This document shows positions 23,675-35,125 of a stretch of DNA of 64,000 nucleotides, piece after piece. The first letter of the stretch is position 1. Each line of letters begins with the position of its first letter. Below the pieces are notes generated by a model that saw nothing but the letters and a program-made list of their open reading frames with translations, ran no database searches and was not told where the DNA came from. This DNA is from Rhipicephalus microplus (lineage: Eukaryota; Arthropoda; Arachnida; Ixodida; Ixodidae), in assembly GCF_043290135.1 (NCBI RefSeq), contig NC_134703.1, positions 116,160,505 through 116,224,504 of the forward strand. Reading direction: 5' to 3'. The position numbers and the translations under genes are program-made.

Positions 23675-24421
23675 TGTTACGTCTACGAGAGGGGTTTATT
23701 CAGAGCCGACGTAACGGTCGACTGGGACAGGAACAGTACTCTACCCTTTATCACATATGCATTGAACATCGCTCAGCATGAAACTACCGGCTACAGTCCT
23801 TTCTTTCTTCTATATGCTCGACCACCTCGTCATACCCTGAATACCATCTTACCATGTTTGGACCACCATGATCCCTGCATATCCGAGATCATCTGTCGGG
23901 CCAAGGAAGCTAGACGCCTTGCTTATTTGCGCACTCTTGCTTCGCAAGACCGCTCGAAGGCACATTTTGACCGCCGACGCCGACACAATCGTACAATAGC
24001 GGTGACCTAGTGTTGCTGTGGACACCAACTAGAAAACGCGGTTTGAGCGAGAAACTGCTAGCACACTATGCGGGACCTTATCTTGCTGTAGACCGTATCA
24101 GTGATTTAGTTTACCGCATAGCGCGTCTCCATTCAAACGGCCGACGGTCTGCAAAAACTGAACTTGTCCATGTTGCACGTTTGAAGCGCTTTATTCCTCG
24201 AGAGACTGTTTGACTCGCCCAGTGGGCTTTGTCTGCGCGGAGGGAAATGTTACCACATGTGTAATTAAGGTATGTGCACTTGTGTAGCGGGCAACATGGT
24301 GGTGGCAGAAGAAGAGCACGTTCGGTTGGTGGCAAGAGCTCGCTGCTGCGCGTTCACTGCTGTATACCGTCGAGTCGACCGTTACGTCAGCTCTGAATAA
24401 ACCCATCTCGTAGGCGTAACA
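23675..24421 (+). mobile_element. Ty3/gypsy LTR-retrotransposon relic bounded by inverted LTR ends
   Basis: The right end (24374-24421) looks like an LTR 3' terminus (ctctgaataaaccc as a polyadenylation-like region, ending ...aaca). The left end (23675-23722) is its reverse complement over 48 bp with a few mismatches. Between them lies the end of an integrase frame on the plus strand. A normal element has direct LTRs, so this is a rearranged fragment: perhaps an inversion, or a joining of two broken copies. Confidence 0.72.
23762..24213 (+). pseudogene. Ty3/gypsy integrase C-terminal fragment
   Basis: The first segment has HETTGYSPFFLLYARPPRHTL and a KEARRLAYLRTLASQDRSK helix, typical of the integrase catalytic-core end in gypsy elements. 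One frameshift near 23995 leads to GDLVLLWTPTRKRGLSEKLL, then HYAGPYLAV and a VHVARLKRF end, which are the C-terminal domain blocks. Protease, RT, RNase H and the integrase zinc finger are absent. The frame ends 160 bp before the LTR terminus, the position expected for pol. Confidence 0.83.
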
Positions 24422-24947
24422 GTATGCTTTGGTAGAATTGAATTTCAAGGGGCAGACGTGCCGCAGAATACCGAAGCTGTGTTACCATCCGCTTCGGTGA
24501 TTTGGGTTTTGAGGTTTTTATTGGCAACGGAGCTTTATGGGTGCTAACACGTTTAGTCTGAAATATAAATTGGTATGCTGAATTTTTGTACACCACGAAG
24601 GCATCAAAAACTTTTTCTGCAGTGAAAGAAACATTGTTATGCCAAAGACCTATTCTTTCCTGTGCATTGAACTTAACAAGGAAGCTGTATAGTAAGAACA
24701 AGCTAACGTTTGCAAACGCAGCTCAATTTTACAATTGCCACGTTTAACACTTTAGGGCCTACTCGTGGAATAAACTTGAGCATACTATTATTTTCGTGTA
24801 AGGAAGAAGTTTAGGGAAAAAATTCTATGCATCTGCACGAGAATAATAATGATAAGCGGGAAGATCTATAGGGCCTAAGGTTCATGTTTGTGTTGAACTC
24901 ACGATTAGTATAAAGTACGGACGGACGGACGGACGGACGGACGGACG

Positions 24948-25033
<86 letters not shown>

Positions 25034-25452
25034 TGAACGGTGCCGGTGGTATCGTCACAGTTGTGTAGCAGGGGCTGTGATACGGGTTTGGAAGCCGGGC
25101 AAGGCCAGCCCCGAAAGAGTTTCCTCCTTAAAAGGAAGTCAACCAGACACCTCGCTACAATTATGAAGAATTTTTGAAATTAATGAAGTTGTGTGAAAGG
25201 TCAGTGTATTTACCCTTCTAGGATGGGCCTACTAAAACAAAAAAATGAAATACCCTTAAAGGGCCCGTAAACCAGCCTGAGGCCGAAGTTCAGTTGCTGT
25301 TGGGAATTGTGCCGAAGTTCAGTTGCTGTGGGGAATTGTGCACGAATGTATACGAAAACAGAGCCGGGAGATTTTTTCTTAACAGTGTCGTAATAGCTGA
25401 GTTAGACGCATTTGATTATCAATACCGCGATCATCCCTCTTTTCGCTCTTTT
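24422..25452. other. Intergenic with compound microsatellite
   Basis: There is no recognisable gene. A direct repeat gccgaagttcagttgctgt(t/g)gggaattgtg occurs twice in tandem near 25281-25342. Confidence 0.5.
24917..25031. repeat. Compound microsatellite (ACGG)n(ACAG)n
   Basis: About nine ACGG/GGAC units change without a break into about twenty ACAG units. One transition between the two motifs explains the switch. Confidence 0.95.
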
Positions 25453-26506
25453 AAATGCGAAGCATTTCTTAATGAACTTCGGCGACTGAGCGTATCTATC
25501 TAAATGCCTACAACTTTTAGCTCTTCTGGCCGTGTCGATAAATGTATCGATAGCAAAGTTGGCATGGCATAACATGACTGTATGACTAGCCCAACTTACT
25601 AGTCATAACATGAAAATCATTACATGTATCTTACGAATGTCATGATTTAAGTTTCATGGTTTTGATGCTCTTGCGGTGGTTTCGTACAGATGACATTTTG
25701 CAAAACTGGTATGGTATGACATGACTTCATAGTGAACATAAGTGCCAGACTTTAACGCGGAAATCATGAAATGCATGCAGTGGATTTCATGTTATGACTC
25801 GTCATGACTACACGCCACGCTCATGGTGCGCTCATGGACGTTTCGCTATATTCAAGTATACTAAATTTAGTATTAGGGAACTTGAATGGATGACGGATTT
25901 ATGTGACTGGTGCAAACATGATAATCATGAGATGCGTGTCATGTAATAACAAGACTACGTACCACGCTCATTATGCTCGCGGCCCTTTCGCTAGCTCAAC
26001 ATATACCGAATTTGGTGATGCGTGACGTCAATGGATGACGAATGTATATTTCTGGTGCAAACATTATAACCATAAGATGAGTGTCATGCAAGAACATGGC
26101 AACAAACCACACTCATGATGCGCTGGCGGCCCTTCAGTTAGATTCACGTATAGAAAACTTGGTATTAAGTGACGTTAATGAACGATGAAGGTGAATGACA
26201 TGTCTAAACATGATAACATGACATGCGTCTCATGTAAAACATTACTACATGCTATGCTCATAGCCTGCTCGCGGCCGTTTCGCTAGCTCTACTAATACAA
26301 AATTTGGTATTACGTGACGTTGACAGACGACGAAGGTAATGAAACTTGCAAATATGATAATCATGACATGAAAGTCATGTAAGGCATAATTTACGTCCAC
26401 CTCGTAACATTGTGCTCGTTTCAAAGTGGCATATCAACTTTCCTCATTCGTGCTTCGCGTATTATCGATGCCCAGAGTACGTGGGATTCACCAATGTTTT
26501 GCGTTA
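25453..26506 (-). repeat. Structured repeat family 1, copy 2 (inverted relative to copy 1)
   Basis: From the left: a perfect hairpin aaatgc-gaa-gcattt (25453-25467), the terminal block aacttcggcgactgagcg, a short tatctatc in place of copy 1's long GATA tract, the unique segment, about four 146-bp units (cores near 25838, 25984, 26132 and 26278), and the other unique end (to gttttgcgtt). The same order as copy 1 on the opposite strand shows that both ends belong to the element. It lacks copy 1's CpG-rich insertion. Confidence 0.8.
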
Positions 26507-26734
26507 CCCTCAATGGTATCCTCTCCCAAAGCCGCTTTGCCTCCTCGCCAAACCCTCCTCCCACGCCTTTCCCAATCTTGCGGAGCATTCCTCGACGCGC
26601 TGCTTGAAACACCGTCTACTGCCGGCTTCCACGACTCAGTCCGTCAACTCCGTCTGTTCCTCCCTGCCCTTCCTCATTTATTCCTCCTCTTCCTCCCGTT
26701 TGTTCCGTTGTAGCTCCGTGCTTCTAAACACGCC

Positions 26735-27140
26735 ATTTCAGAGTGCCCTCAATTCGTTGTACAGCGAGCACTACTCAAAAAGAACTATGCACTGATTGGA
26801 CTTTGATGCACGACCCTTGACGATTACTTGTTCCTAGGAGGATGTGCTTCTGAGCGTGACCAGGCTCACAGAGCTATTTTAACTTTTTTAACGAAAACGA
26901 ACTTGGCGTCACGTTTATAGACATCTTTCATGTGACGTTTTTTTGCGAGTTTTTCTTTTCGCTTTTTTAACTTTCTTTTTCTCTCTTCTTCTTTCTTTCT
27001 TTATTTTCTCCATGCCTCCCTTTCCCGAAGGAGCAGGCAGGTGTTGTGCCCCTCTCTATAGGTGGACAGTTGCCAGCCTGTTCTCTCCCTATTTCCTCTG
27101 TTTTCGTGTTTTCTATGTACTCAAACCAAATAATATGAAT
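26735..27140 (+). pseudogene. I-group LINE 3' relic (ORF2 end and 3' UTR)
   Basis: The frame reads CPQFVVQRALLKKNYALIGL, a stop, then a DDYLFLGG block and AILTFLTKTNLASRL followed by TAG near 26926. This matches the ends of both I-group ORF2 copies in the window (ALLLYLKSTNLSDRL and ALLTFLRGSGLLYRL). The pyrimidine-rich tail resembles a LINE 3' UTR. The limits are approximate, and upstream RT sequence is not recognisable. Confidence 0.68.
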
Positions 27141-29391
27141 GATAATATTAGCGATCTGTGGCAGCTGTGCCTGCACAAATTGTGCCGGTATGGACCCTCC
27201 ATTGCGTGCCCGCTTTCAAGAGATAGCCAACACGATCGACCCGTACGGGGACACACCATGCCAGACAACCTCCGCAGTGCTATTGCGCTAAACTTAAACG
27301 AATAAAAGCCCTGGAGGCTTCGCGGGCGAGCATTTTAATTTCCCAGGGATTATTTTGTTGCTTATCAACATTACTACTCTCACAAAATAAGCACGTGAAC
27401 TTTGACAGAACTCTTTTTCTGACACGGCCCTTGAAAACGTTCTTCGAAAATTCTTTATTAATGACTGCTGAACCGTTCGCACGTAATATTATTTCATGTA
27501 TTTTTCCTTTCATGGCGTATATTTTCTCTTCGAAGTATCTTTTTCTAATTATATCTCGGAACACGGTACATAGTAGGCTAAGGCGGCAGCATGTCGCTAT
27601 ACTATCTATCCATTGAGATTAACAGTACGCCCATTCTACTGCAATTTTATGCGTGTTTGTAAGAAATTAGAATACAGAAAAAAAATATTAGACAAAATAA
27701 CGGCCGAATCCCAGCCAAGAAGGGCACGTCACTGTGAAAACATCGGCAAAGTAGGTAAGGAGGGTGAACGAAAGGGCAAGACAATGAAGCGAGTCTCGGC
27801 GCTCAGCCGAACGACGAGGCTGAAAAAGAGACGCGGCGTTAATTGGGTAGTGCGCCTGAGCAAACACAAGAGCCATTCATTCAGTTCCTATTCAGTTGCC
27901 ACTCGGAACTCTAAAAGAACAAAGCTGCAAAACTGACCGGCCTTGCGAAATGCGTCGCAGCTTTCGAATAAATTAATTGTCAACCGCAGACGCACTGCAT
28001 AAAGCCCCCTCTGAAGTGGTAGAAAGAAGAGAGAAGAAAAGTGGGCACATATATGAACATATATCGCGAATACTTGTGGTATGCGGTGCAAGATAGTGAC
28101 GAAAAAAGTATCTACAATTAAGGGGTGAACACTGGTTCAAAGAGCAAACAGCTTTCTGCCACTTTCTCCCAATTAAATCAGTTTTTCCGGTTGTTAAGAA
28201 GCAGAATAATCAAGTAACTGTTTCATACTTTTTGTTATGAACAATACAGCAGCAGTTTTGAAGCACCGGGTGCTCGGCTTTGAGCCAGAACCATGGCTGA
28301 GAACTGACGAGTTGCTATAGAAAATCGAAGAAAATTAAACTGCAGGGACTGCCGACAAGCGTCTGCGCACTCTAGAACACCAAATTGGAAGGAAACTCGC
28401 CGCATTAATTCGGGAGAACGCGTCGTCAGCCAAGACGTTGCGTTGCGTTCGTTCGACTCCGAAGCTGAGAACCGAACAAAATCATAGTAATCGCGCACTA
28501 CTTGGAAGTCACACTGTTTTTCAACGCTGCCGATTAAGTTAAAGAGGATTAAGTTACGACATACCAACCACACAGAATTCTCAGGAGGGCAGTGGAAAGA
28601 AAGGAATGCTGAAAAAAGAAGAAATGAAAAGCAATTAAAATTTCCTTTTGACTTCACATCACGAGAAAGTAATGCGATTAAAGAGTTAAGATGTCGCCTA
28701 AGTCCTTGCTCGATTGCGACAAAGGTCACAGGTGAGAAAGTTTTTCTTCTTATAGCCAGCAAAGAGGAAAAGACGGACGCCACCAAATCTTGAGATTTTC
28801 TTGTCTGATGTTGCCAACCATCGCAGACAGCCTAGATTGAAGAAGACTAAGAAGGTCGAGCACTCAAAGGCGTAGCGTGTTTCCTTCAGGCTAACACAGA
28901 CACTCCTTAATGGGTCTCCGAATCCTGATATCCAGAGTTGTTTGTTGAGACCTTCGATGCGATAGCAGTCAGAAGGGCTGGCTACAAGTATCTGCGGTTA
29001 AAAAAATGAAAAAATAAAATAAATCCAAGGAGCAGAAGAATTTAGGTCAGGAGCCTGTTTCGCCAAAAAGGGCGTCCAATTAGCGCTTGGGCTAAAATCC
29101 TAGACTCTGGTAGTGATCACTGAGCCGGCGGTCGTTGTGCTGTATGTCAGCGACGATGACAAATAAAAGCATGCCTCGTTTAACGATGTCCATAATGAAA
29201 TACTCATGTATCCGTGTCTGCTGTTCTGAAATTTTTTTTCTTCTCAAGCGAATATAAAAAAAAATGTGATGCTTGTTGCCAGGGCAAAACGAATCACACT
29301 TTTTAAACTTTTTCGGTGCACCGGACAATAACGGTCTTATGTGGTCCTCTGTATCCTTATATTTTGCCGAACTTCTTTGTGAACTTTTAGT
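27141..29391. other. Intergenic, no recognisable gene
   Basis: A 183-codon ORF (28235-28786, minus) is the longest. It shows no domain, signal or repeat I recognise and may be chance. Otherwise AT-rich DNA. Confidence 0.45.
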
Positions 29392-29532
29392 GGGACGGCT
29401 CAGTGTTCTCCCATAGATGAGTACGAAGTACTCGAAATCGTTAAAATTTTTTTCAAACAATTTATAAGCGGGACGGCTCAGTGCTCACCCTTAGTTGAGG
29501 ACGAAGTACTCGAAATCGTTAAAATTTTTTTC
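29392..29532 (-). repeat. Tandem pair of the ~60-bp dispersed repeat
   Basis: Two units 78 bp apart, each with gggacggctcagtg, then acgaagtactcgaaatcg and ttaaaattttttt. They are the reverse complement of the 18-19 kb cluster consensus. Confidence 0.8.
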
Positions 29533-29767
29533 TGAACATTTTGTGTATTTTGTATACAGACCGAAGCTTCACAATAACAAGGCTGATATATGGGACATAT
29601 GTATTATTACGAGTTAATTAGACCACAGAGTTAACTGGCAAGACATGGACGTCATCACCAGCTATCCTCTTGAGAACCAACTGAATGCAGCGCACCACGC
29701 ATAGGAAGAATATTCAGCGTTTCGAAGACACTCTTTCTTGTGATAAATAATTGTTGTAGGGAATAAC

Positions 29768-29856
<89 letters not shown>

Positions 29857-29999
29857 GAGAGAGAGAGAGAGGGATGGAGGGAGACACCACGAAGGTATAC
29901 GTTCGAGCTCGTGTTAATTAAGTGCTGTGCTGCCAATGCAGCATCGACGACAAAACTTTAAGGACTGCTACAGCGTGTGCCAGACTAGTCTTATCTAAA
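29533..29999. other. Intergenic with microsatellite
   Basis: Holds only the (TA)n(GA)n tract listed separately. No coding signal. Confidence 0.5.
29771..29871. repeat. (TA)n(GA)n compound microsatellite
   Basis: About 41 TA units followed by about 9 GA units. Confidence 0.96.
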
Positions 30000-30221
30000 G
30001 TTTTGTGCCCCAGAACCACAATAAAATTACGAGAGGCACTATAGTCGAGGGCTCTAGAAATTTTGACCATTTGGTGTTCGTTAACGTGCACCAACATCAC
30101 AGAGTACATGGCTCGACTACTTCGCCTTCATCGATATGCAACTGCCACAGCCGGAATGGAACCCGTGACCTGCGCGTATACGCAGGCGAGCACCCTACAG
30201 CCACTGTTGCACCGAGGTGGA
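30000..30221 (-). repeat. tRNA-derived SINE, diverged copy
   Basis: Same order as the 2.5 and 61.0 kb copies: gaaccacaataaaattacgaga, ggctctagaaattttgacca, gttcgttaacgtgcacc, then the tRNA-like head with a damaged B box. It is more diverged than the other full-length copies. Confidence 0.75.
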
Positions 30222-31234
30222 CAGCGCGTTCCAAAGTGCCTGTCGGTGCCACCTAGTGGTGCACCATCTACTGTCGACCACAGCGTTGAGTGGCAAATCG
30301 CTCTTATTGTTATCCACTGGCCACCCGATTTTAAACTACTGCGCAGCTCATTGTTAATGCGCACTTTTTAATGTTTATTGTCCAACCTCAGCATCTGCAC
30401 TGGACCATAGTAAAGATGTTCTCACTCACTCACTCACTCACTCACTCACTCACTCACTCACTCACTCACTCACTCACTCACGACATATGTCACTTCACGA
30501 GAAAGACTGCGACTAACACACCGTGATGCTGATAAAGAAATGGGGGCCTCGAAAAAGGGGTGCATAACCGCGGCTGTCGAATAGCGCATCACGTGAAAGA
30601 GTGAAAGGTGAAAGTTATTTGACCCAAGTCAGAAAACAGACAGGCCTTCGAATTGGGAGAGATACGTGTGGGACACTCCACGGCTATGGCCACTAACGTA
30701 GCCAAAATGCGACGAGGAGACTATTGGCCACGCGATCGTCTGGGTCGTAACCTGTTGCAGTTAATTGAGAGCCAGCTTCACAACTTGACGCAACTTTGGA
30801 TAACACGCTTCCATGCGTCATTAACTAGGGTGAAAGTCGCTTGCATGAGCAGGCAACAGTGCGGTAAACTACAATGGAATGGAAGCTACTTGCGTTTAAG
30901 CCACAACGTATTTAGGAAATTAATTAAATAGGGTGTTGAATGCAGAAAGAGATCGTCGCAGAAACAAAACCACATATTCACAAGTTAGCTTGTGTTCTAC
31001 TTGACAAAACGCCGTCTAGTAGAACAGCGTTATTTGCTCAGTTTCAATGATTACACAAGTGAACCTCCCCAAAAAGTTAAATTGTGGTTTCAAAGCCCGC
31101 TGTGAAGTAGCAGTGCGTCGCTTCGCGGAGATATTGAAACTTTTAGAGGTAACGCGGCACTCGTAATGTGAATAAATACGTGAGAAGACAAAGTACATAA
31201 AGATAGTTCTTGCGTGTGTGAGAACGTGTTACAG
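30222..31234. other. Intergenic with (ACTC)n microsatellite, no recognisable gene
   Basis: A perfect ACTC run of about 62 bp lies at 30420-30481. No ORF has family resemblance. Confidence 0.55.
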
Positions 31235-31413
31235 GTGTGGACAATAGTACTCCCAGCACAGGACCCAGCTCCTTCACCAAATATCTTATCACGATTTATT
31301 CAGGTAGCAGTGAATACTTTGCAGTCAGGATAGCGCCAGTGCCACATGAACGGAGATTTCGCGCACAGCAACTGACGCCCGAGCGTATCTTCTTTCCCCT
31401 CTTCATTGAAAAG
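31235..31413 (+). other. Possible host exon, weak
   Basis: An open frame ending FPLFIEK is followed by AAAAG|GTAAGT, a strong splice-donor match (gt at 31414). The left edge follows gttacag at 31231-31234, a usable acceptor with a poor pyrimidine tract. The peptide (STPSTGPSSFTKYLITIYSG and onward) matches nothing I know. The exon could be fortuitous. Confidence 0.2.
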
Positions 31414-33553
31414 GTAAGTTTTCCGTGCGTTCAGACACAAAGAAAAATATACCTGCCAGACATTTATAAATATTTAGGTTTTTAAAAGCGATTGGGGCGT
31501 ATTGAGCCATCTAATTATTTGTTTGTATTTTCAATGACGAATGGGGCTTTACAGTTCAAAATCAAGGCCTTCTTGATAACTATCGGTTTTTCCAGATCGG
31601 GAAGCGAGGCATTATAAGCTAACGTTCGTGTCAAGCGACATAATATAAAACCAACGCATAGTTCCTTTCACACCATACAATTGACGTATTCAACCTGATT
31701 CAACATTAAGGGTTTTCAAACATAGTCGTAATAATACGACCACTGAGTTCAATATGAAAGTTCCAAGGGCAACTTACACATAAGCAAATATTGAATGTCA
31801 CAACTGCTACAATATTTGCATTTTTTCAGATGGTACTAGCGTATCGTCTTCCTATACCATGCTACATAATCCCGAAATAACGAGTCTTTCTTTTCCGAGA
31901 TCGAGAATGGGCATTTTGATCACGTACGATGTGCCACATGCAGCGTTTCTTCAACAAAGTGCATAAGCCTGGCTTTAGAAGTGGTAATAGAGTTTGATGC
32001 ATCATGCAGCATTTGAAGAAAGACGGGGAATAATTTCCAATAAAACTTCAACCGACTTGGATTCAAGAGCACGGTGAAATGAGCAGCGAATCCAGAGTGG
32101 GGTTTCTTTTCCGATAGGCATCATGATAGCTTCTTTCAAGAACTCGCTCTCTAATGTTCGTGCAAGAATTTTTTATATAAGCCTTTTTGCAATTCTCTCT
32201 TAGCATGGGCTTTCGTCAATAAAAGTTTACTTTGTAAATAGAAAGCGGCAGCATGCTATACATGTTAAAATTGTTATACAAAAATAATCAATCATTTAAT
32301 TATTCAGTCAATCAATAAAATAATCAATCAATGAAAGCAGAAATTATGGGGAAATAGCAGTTTATTATTAAAGTACATGTGAGTCCAATGGTTGGCTTTG
32401 CTTGCGTGCAACTCTTAAGTCTTTGAAGAGAACAATTATGAAAGGGCCAAGTGTGACGGCACGTCACAAAGAGCACTGTGGTGGCATCACGGTACTTGGG
32501 AAAAGAGCATAGCTTGCAGGTGGATATGTGATACAATTCCAGCACTGTTTGACGGACCGCTACTAGTACCTGGTAGACCCAGGCGATATTACGAATGTAT
32601 ATAGACGGGCCTGTGTTTAGTGTGTTCTCACTGCAACTTGAACATTTAGGGAGCCTCAGTAGAACGACATGCGAGGCTACATCGAAAATGAACCACCAGC
32701 AGTATTATCTGGACAGCGATACCGGTTGCCCGCATGTGTTTGCATGATGAACAGCATGACTGTCCTTCTTCAGAGAGCAGACCTGTGCATAGCAGATGGA
32801 GGATCATTGCGAGCGCGCTGTCATGGTATCGTCTTGACTCTATTTCAGGTAAATGCATATCCCTGTTCAGCTCGTGGTTATCGCGGTATTCTGGTTATTA
32901 AACGCGTGCTCTCATAGGTGGCAATGCACAAACACTTCTTTCGATTTCTACATACCAAGATTGTTCTTTTAGGTTACGATGTGGATGAGGCAATGGCAGG
33001 AATAAATACCATCGGTGACTTAACATATGAACATATTTTATAAGCTTTGCAAGAGAAGTAAACATATTTGATCAGCTATGCGCCAATACATAAAGACGTG
33101 CGACTGCACTGTTATGACGATTTCGTACTTTACCTGGGTGCTGCTGGTTCTCAGTTTTTACATTGAGCTATTTTTGGGGTGCGCTGCGCGAGCTGGCGTG
33201 TTAATCGTAATTATATTTCTCGAATATGTCACAAAAAACCAAATATGTTATGCTTTTTTGGGGCACTAAAACTTGAGAAAGTTATCCACAAAAGAAACAA
33301 TTTCAGAGGAACGTTACCGTAAAAGAAAAAACCACATTCCTCTCAAAAAAAGTTTGCTCACATTTTTTGTGTTTATCAATGCTGGCTGATTGAACGCATA
33401 AACTCTATTCTAAGCCAGCCTTCACAAAACATTATGATTTGAGTTGCGAGGCCCGGGCATTGCTCTTGAACTCCCACGGTATGTCAAGAACGTAATGTTA
33501 GCCACGTATTACTAGAAAGATGAGGCCATGTACGTTTCATAGCGCGAGCGAAA
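31414..33553. other. Intergenic, no firm gene
   Basis: AT-rich DNA. Scattered AATC words near 32284-32333 may be a SINE tail without a body. A frame at 32669-32848 ends at TTTCAG|GTAAAT, a second weak exon candidate, with no recognised protein. Confidence 0.4.
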
Positions 33554-35125
33554 TTGCGCACAACGAGCCCCGTAAGACCAGCGGGAACATGTCGTGAAGT
33601 CAGGAAAAAAGACGTCGAAGAAGAAGGGGCTGAATGGCAAAAAACAAAAAAGCGCCCCCCCTGTGATCAGAAAAGGCAGCTACTGGGAACCTGCGAGTCA
33701 CTACCAGCAATGTCAGCCCATCGCAAGACGCGGCGGACAGTACATCGCTACCTGAACCCAAGAACGATAGTGGTTGGAGCAGCAAGCCGTCCCAGCGTTG
33801 GGCAGCTTGCAGCAATACAAGGCCAAGGAGGTCTCCTCAAGTGTCGCCAACCCCACGACGCCTGCGGCTTTGACTTCGGTCGTTGCTGACAAAACACACG
33901 CATCGAACAGTTCGCAAAACGATTCAACAATGAGCTCCGCCTGTGGGAAGGTTTGCCTCGCACCAGCGCAACATCCTCACCTCTACCCCCTCTACGTGCC
34001 ACCGAAGAACACGCACGCGATTCTACACCCACAGAACCACCTATATTGGCCGCAAGTGCTACTGTACTCGTGAGAGAGCCCTCAGTGCTTCCCTACATCC
34101 TTTCTCATCCTCTGCTCAACCAGCAGGAAGACCATGTCTGCCCGAACCGGCCGCGAGTGAGCTAGGTGACACGCTCATCTATGGGCCGCTCTGTAAGAGA
34201 GGCGAACTTTCTGGCGGTGACTAAAGAGGCGATCACCGGCTTCCTTGCTGGTTTTGTGGCCCCTCGACGCGTGCACTTCAACCACAGGCGCTACCTCGTG
34301 GCTTTGGAGCCATACCGCGTCTCGGACCTCGGCTACCTTATCAGCGTAGGCAAGATCTGCGAGACAAGGGCGAGGTGTAAGCGCCTCAGCAACAACACCT
34401 GCGTCGGTGTTATGCACGGCGTCGACCCACCCATCGACATGGAGGACATCGCGGCCAACATCTGGTCGGTCACTTCCATCGTGTCGTGTGCGCTACGGGG
34501 CAAGTGTCTCACACAGACATTTGGGGCCACACTCATACCTCCCGACATCCTGCTGGTCAAGCTGCAACGCCGAGTGCTACTGCGACCTGTTCGCGTGATC
34601 AACGCTGCCTCCATTGCCGTGGCACCCACCGCAAGGAACTGTGCTCCTCGAAATCCCCACGCTGCCTCAAATGCAACGGAAACCATCCAGAGGACAAACA
34701 GTGCTGCCATTCCTGGCAGATTCAGCACAAGGCCACCGTCCTTGTCACCTCTTCGAATGGACCCGTGATGTTCCCCCAAGCGCTGGAGCAAGCCAGGAGC
34801 CAGGACCACTGTCAACAACATAGACGAGCGGGGCACTGCGGTGGTCATGAAGGGCCGCTCCTTCCGGGATGCGGTCACCGGTGCCGGTGGAACGACCTCG
34901 GGAACCAGCCTGATGTCCACATCGAGTGCGCCGGTCGTCTCCTTGACCTTGACGATTGCATCACTTTCTCCTTCGACTGAGCCAGCCTCCGCCGTCGACG
35001 CGAAGGACACAGTGAAAGCCACACTCACTGCGACATTTCGAGCTGTGCTCGCGATCCTGCCAGCGGACTCCCTGGTTCACCGTTTGTGCGCTGCAGCTCT
35101 CCTCACTCACGAGCGTTCGCTGTAA
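33554..35125 (+). pseudogene. Isolated LINE ORF1 (gag-like) relic with zinc knuckles
   Basis: One frame runs from 33554 to about 34580 with stops at 33887-33889 and 34163-34165. The frame then shifts by one (34580-34830) and shifts back to 35125. The shifted part holds CLHCRGTHRKELC and CLKCNGNHPEDKQCC, two zinc-knuckle-like motifs. Before them lies a conserved-looking block (EAITGFLAGFVAPRRVHFN to IPPDILLVKL). The order of variable N-terminus, middle domain and knuckles is that of a LINE ORF1 (an RNA-binding gag-like protein), but the sequence differs from the I-group ORF1s here. The base composition (GC-rich) differs from its flanks. No ORF2 follows. Confidence 0.68.

Noticed and set aside
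23675..24421. Interpretation as a cut-and-paste DNA transposon because of terminal inverted repeats
   Set aside because: The enclosed protein is clearly gypsy integrase and the inverted ends are LTR termini, so a rearranged retroelement is simpler.
28235..28786. 183-codon minus-strand ORF
   Set aside because: No domain, start context or conservation argument; length is possible by chance in a 64-kb window.
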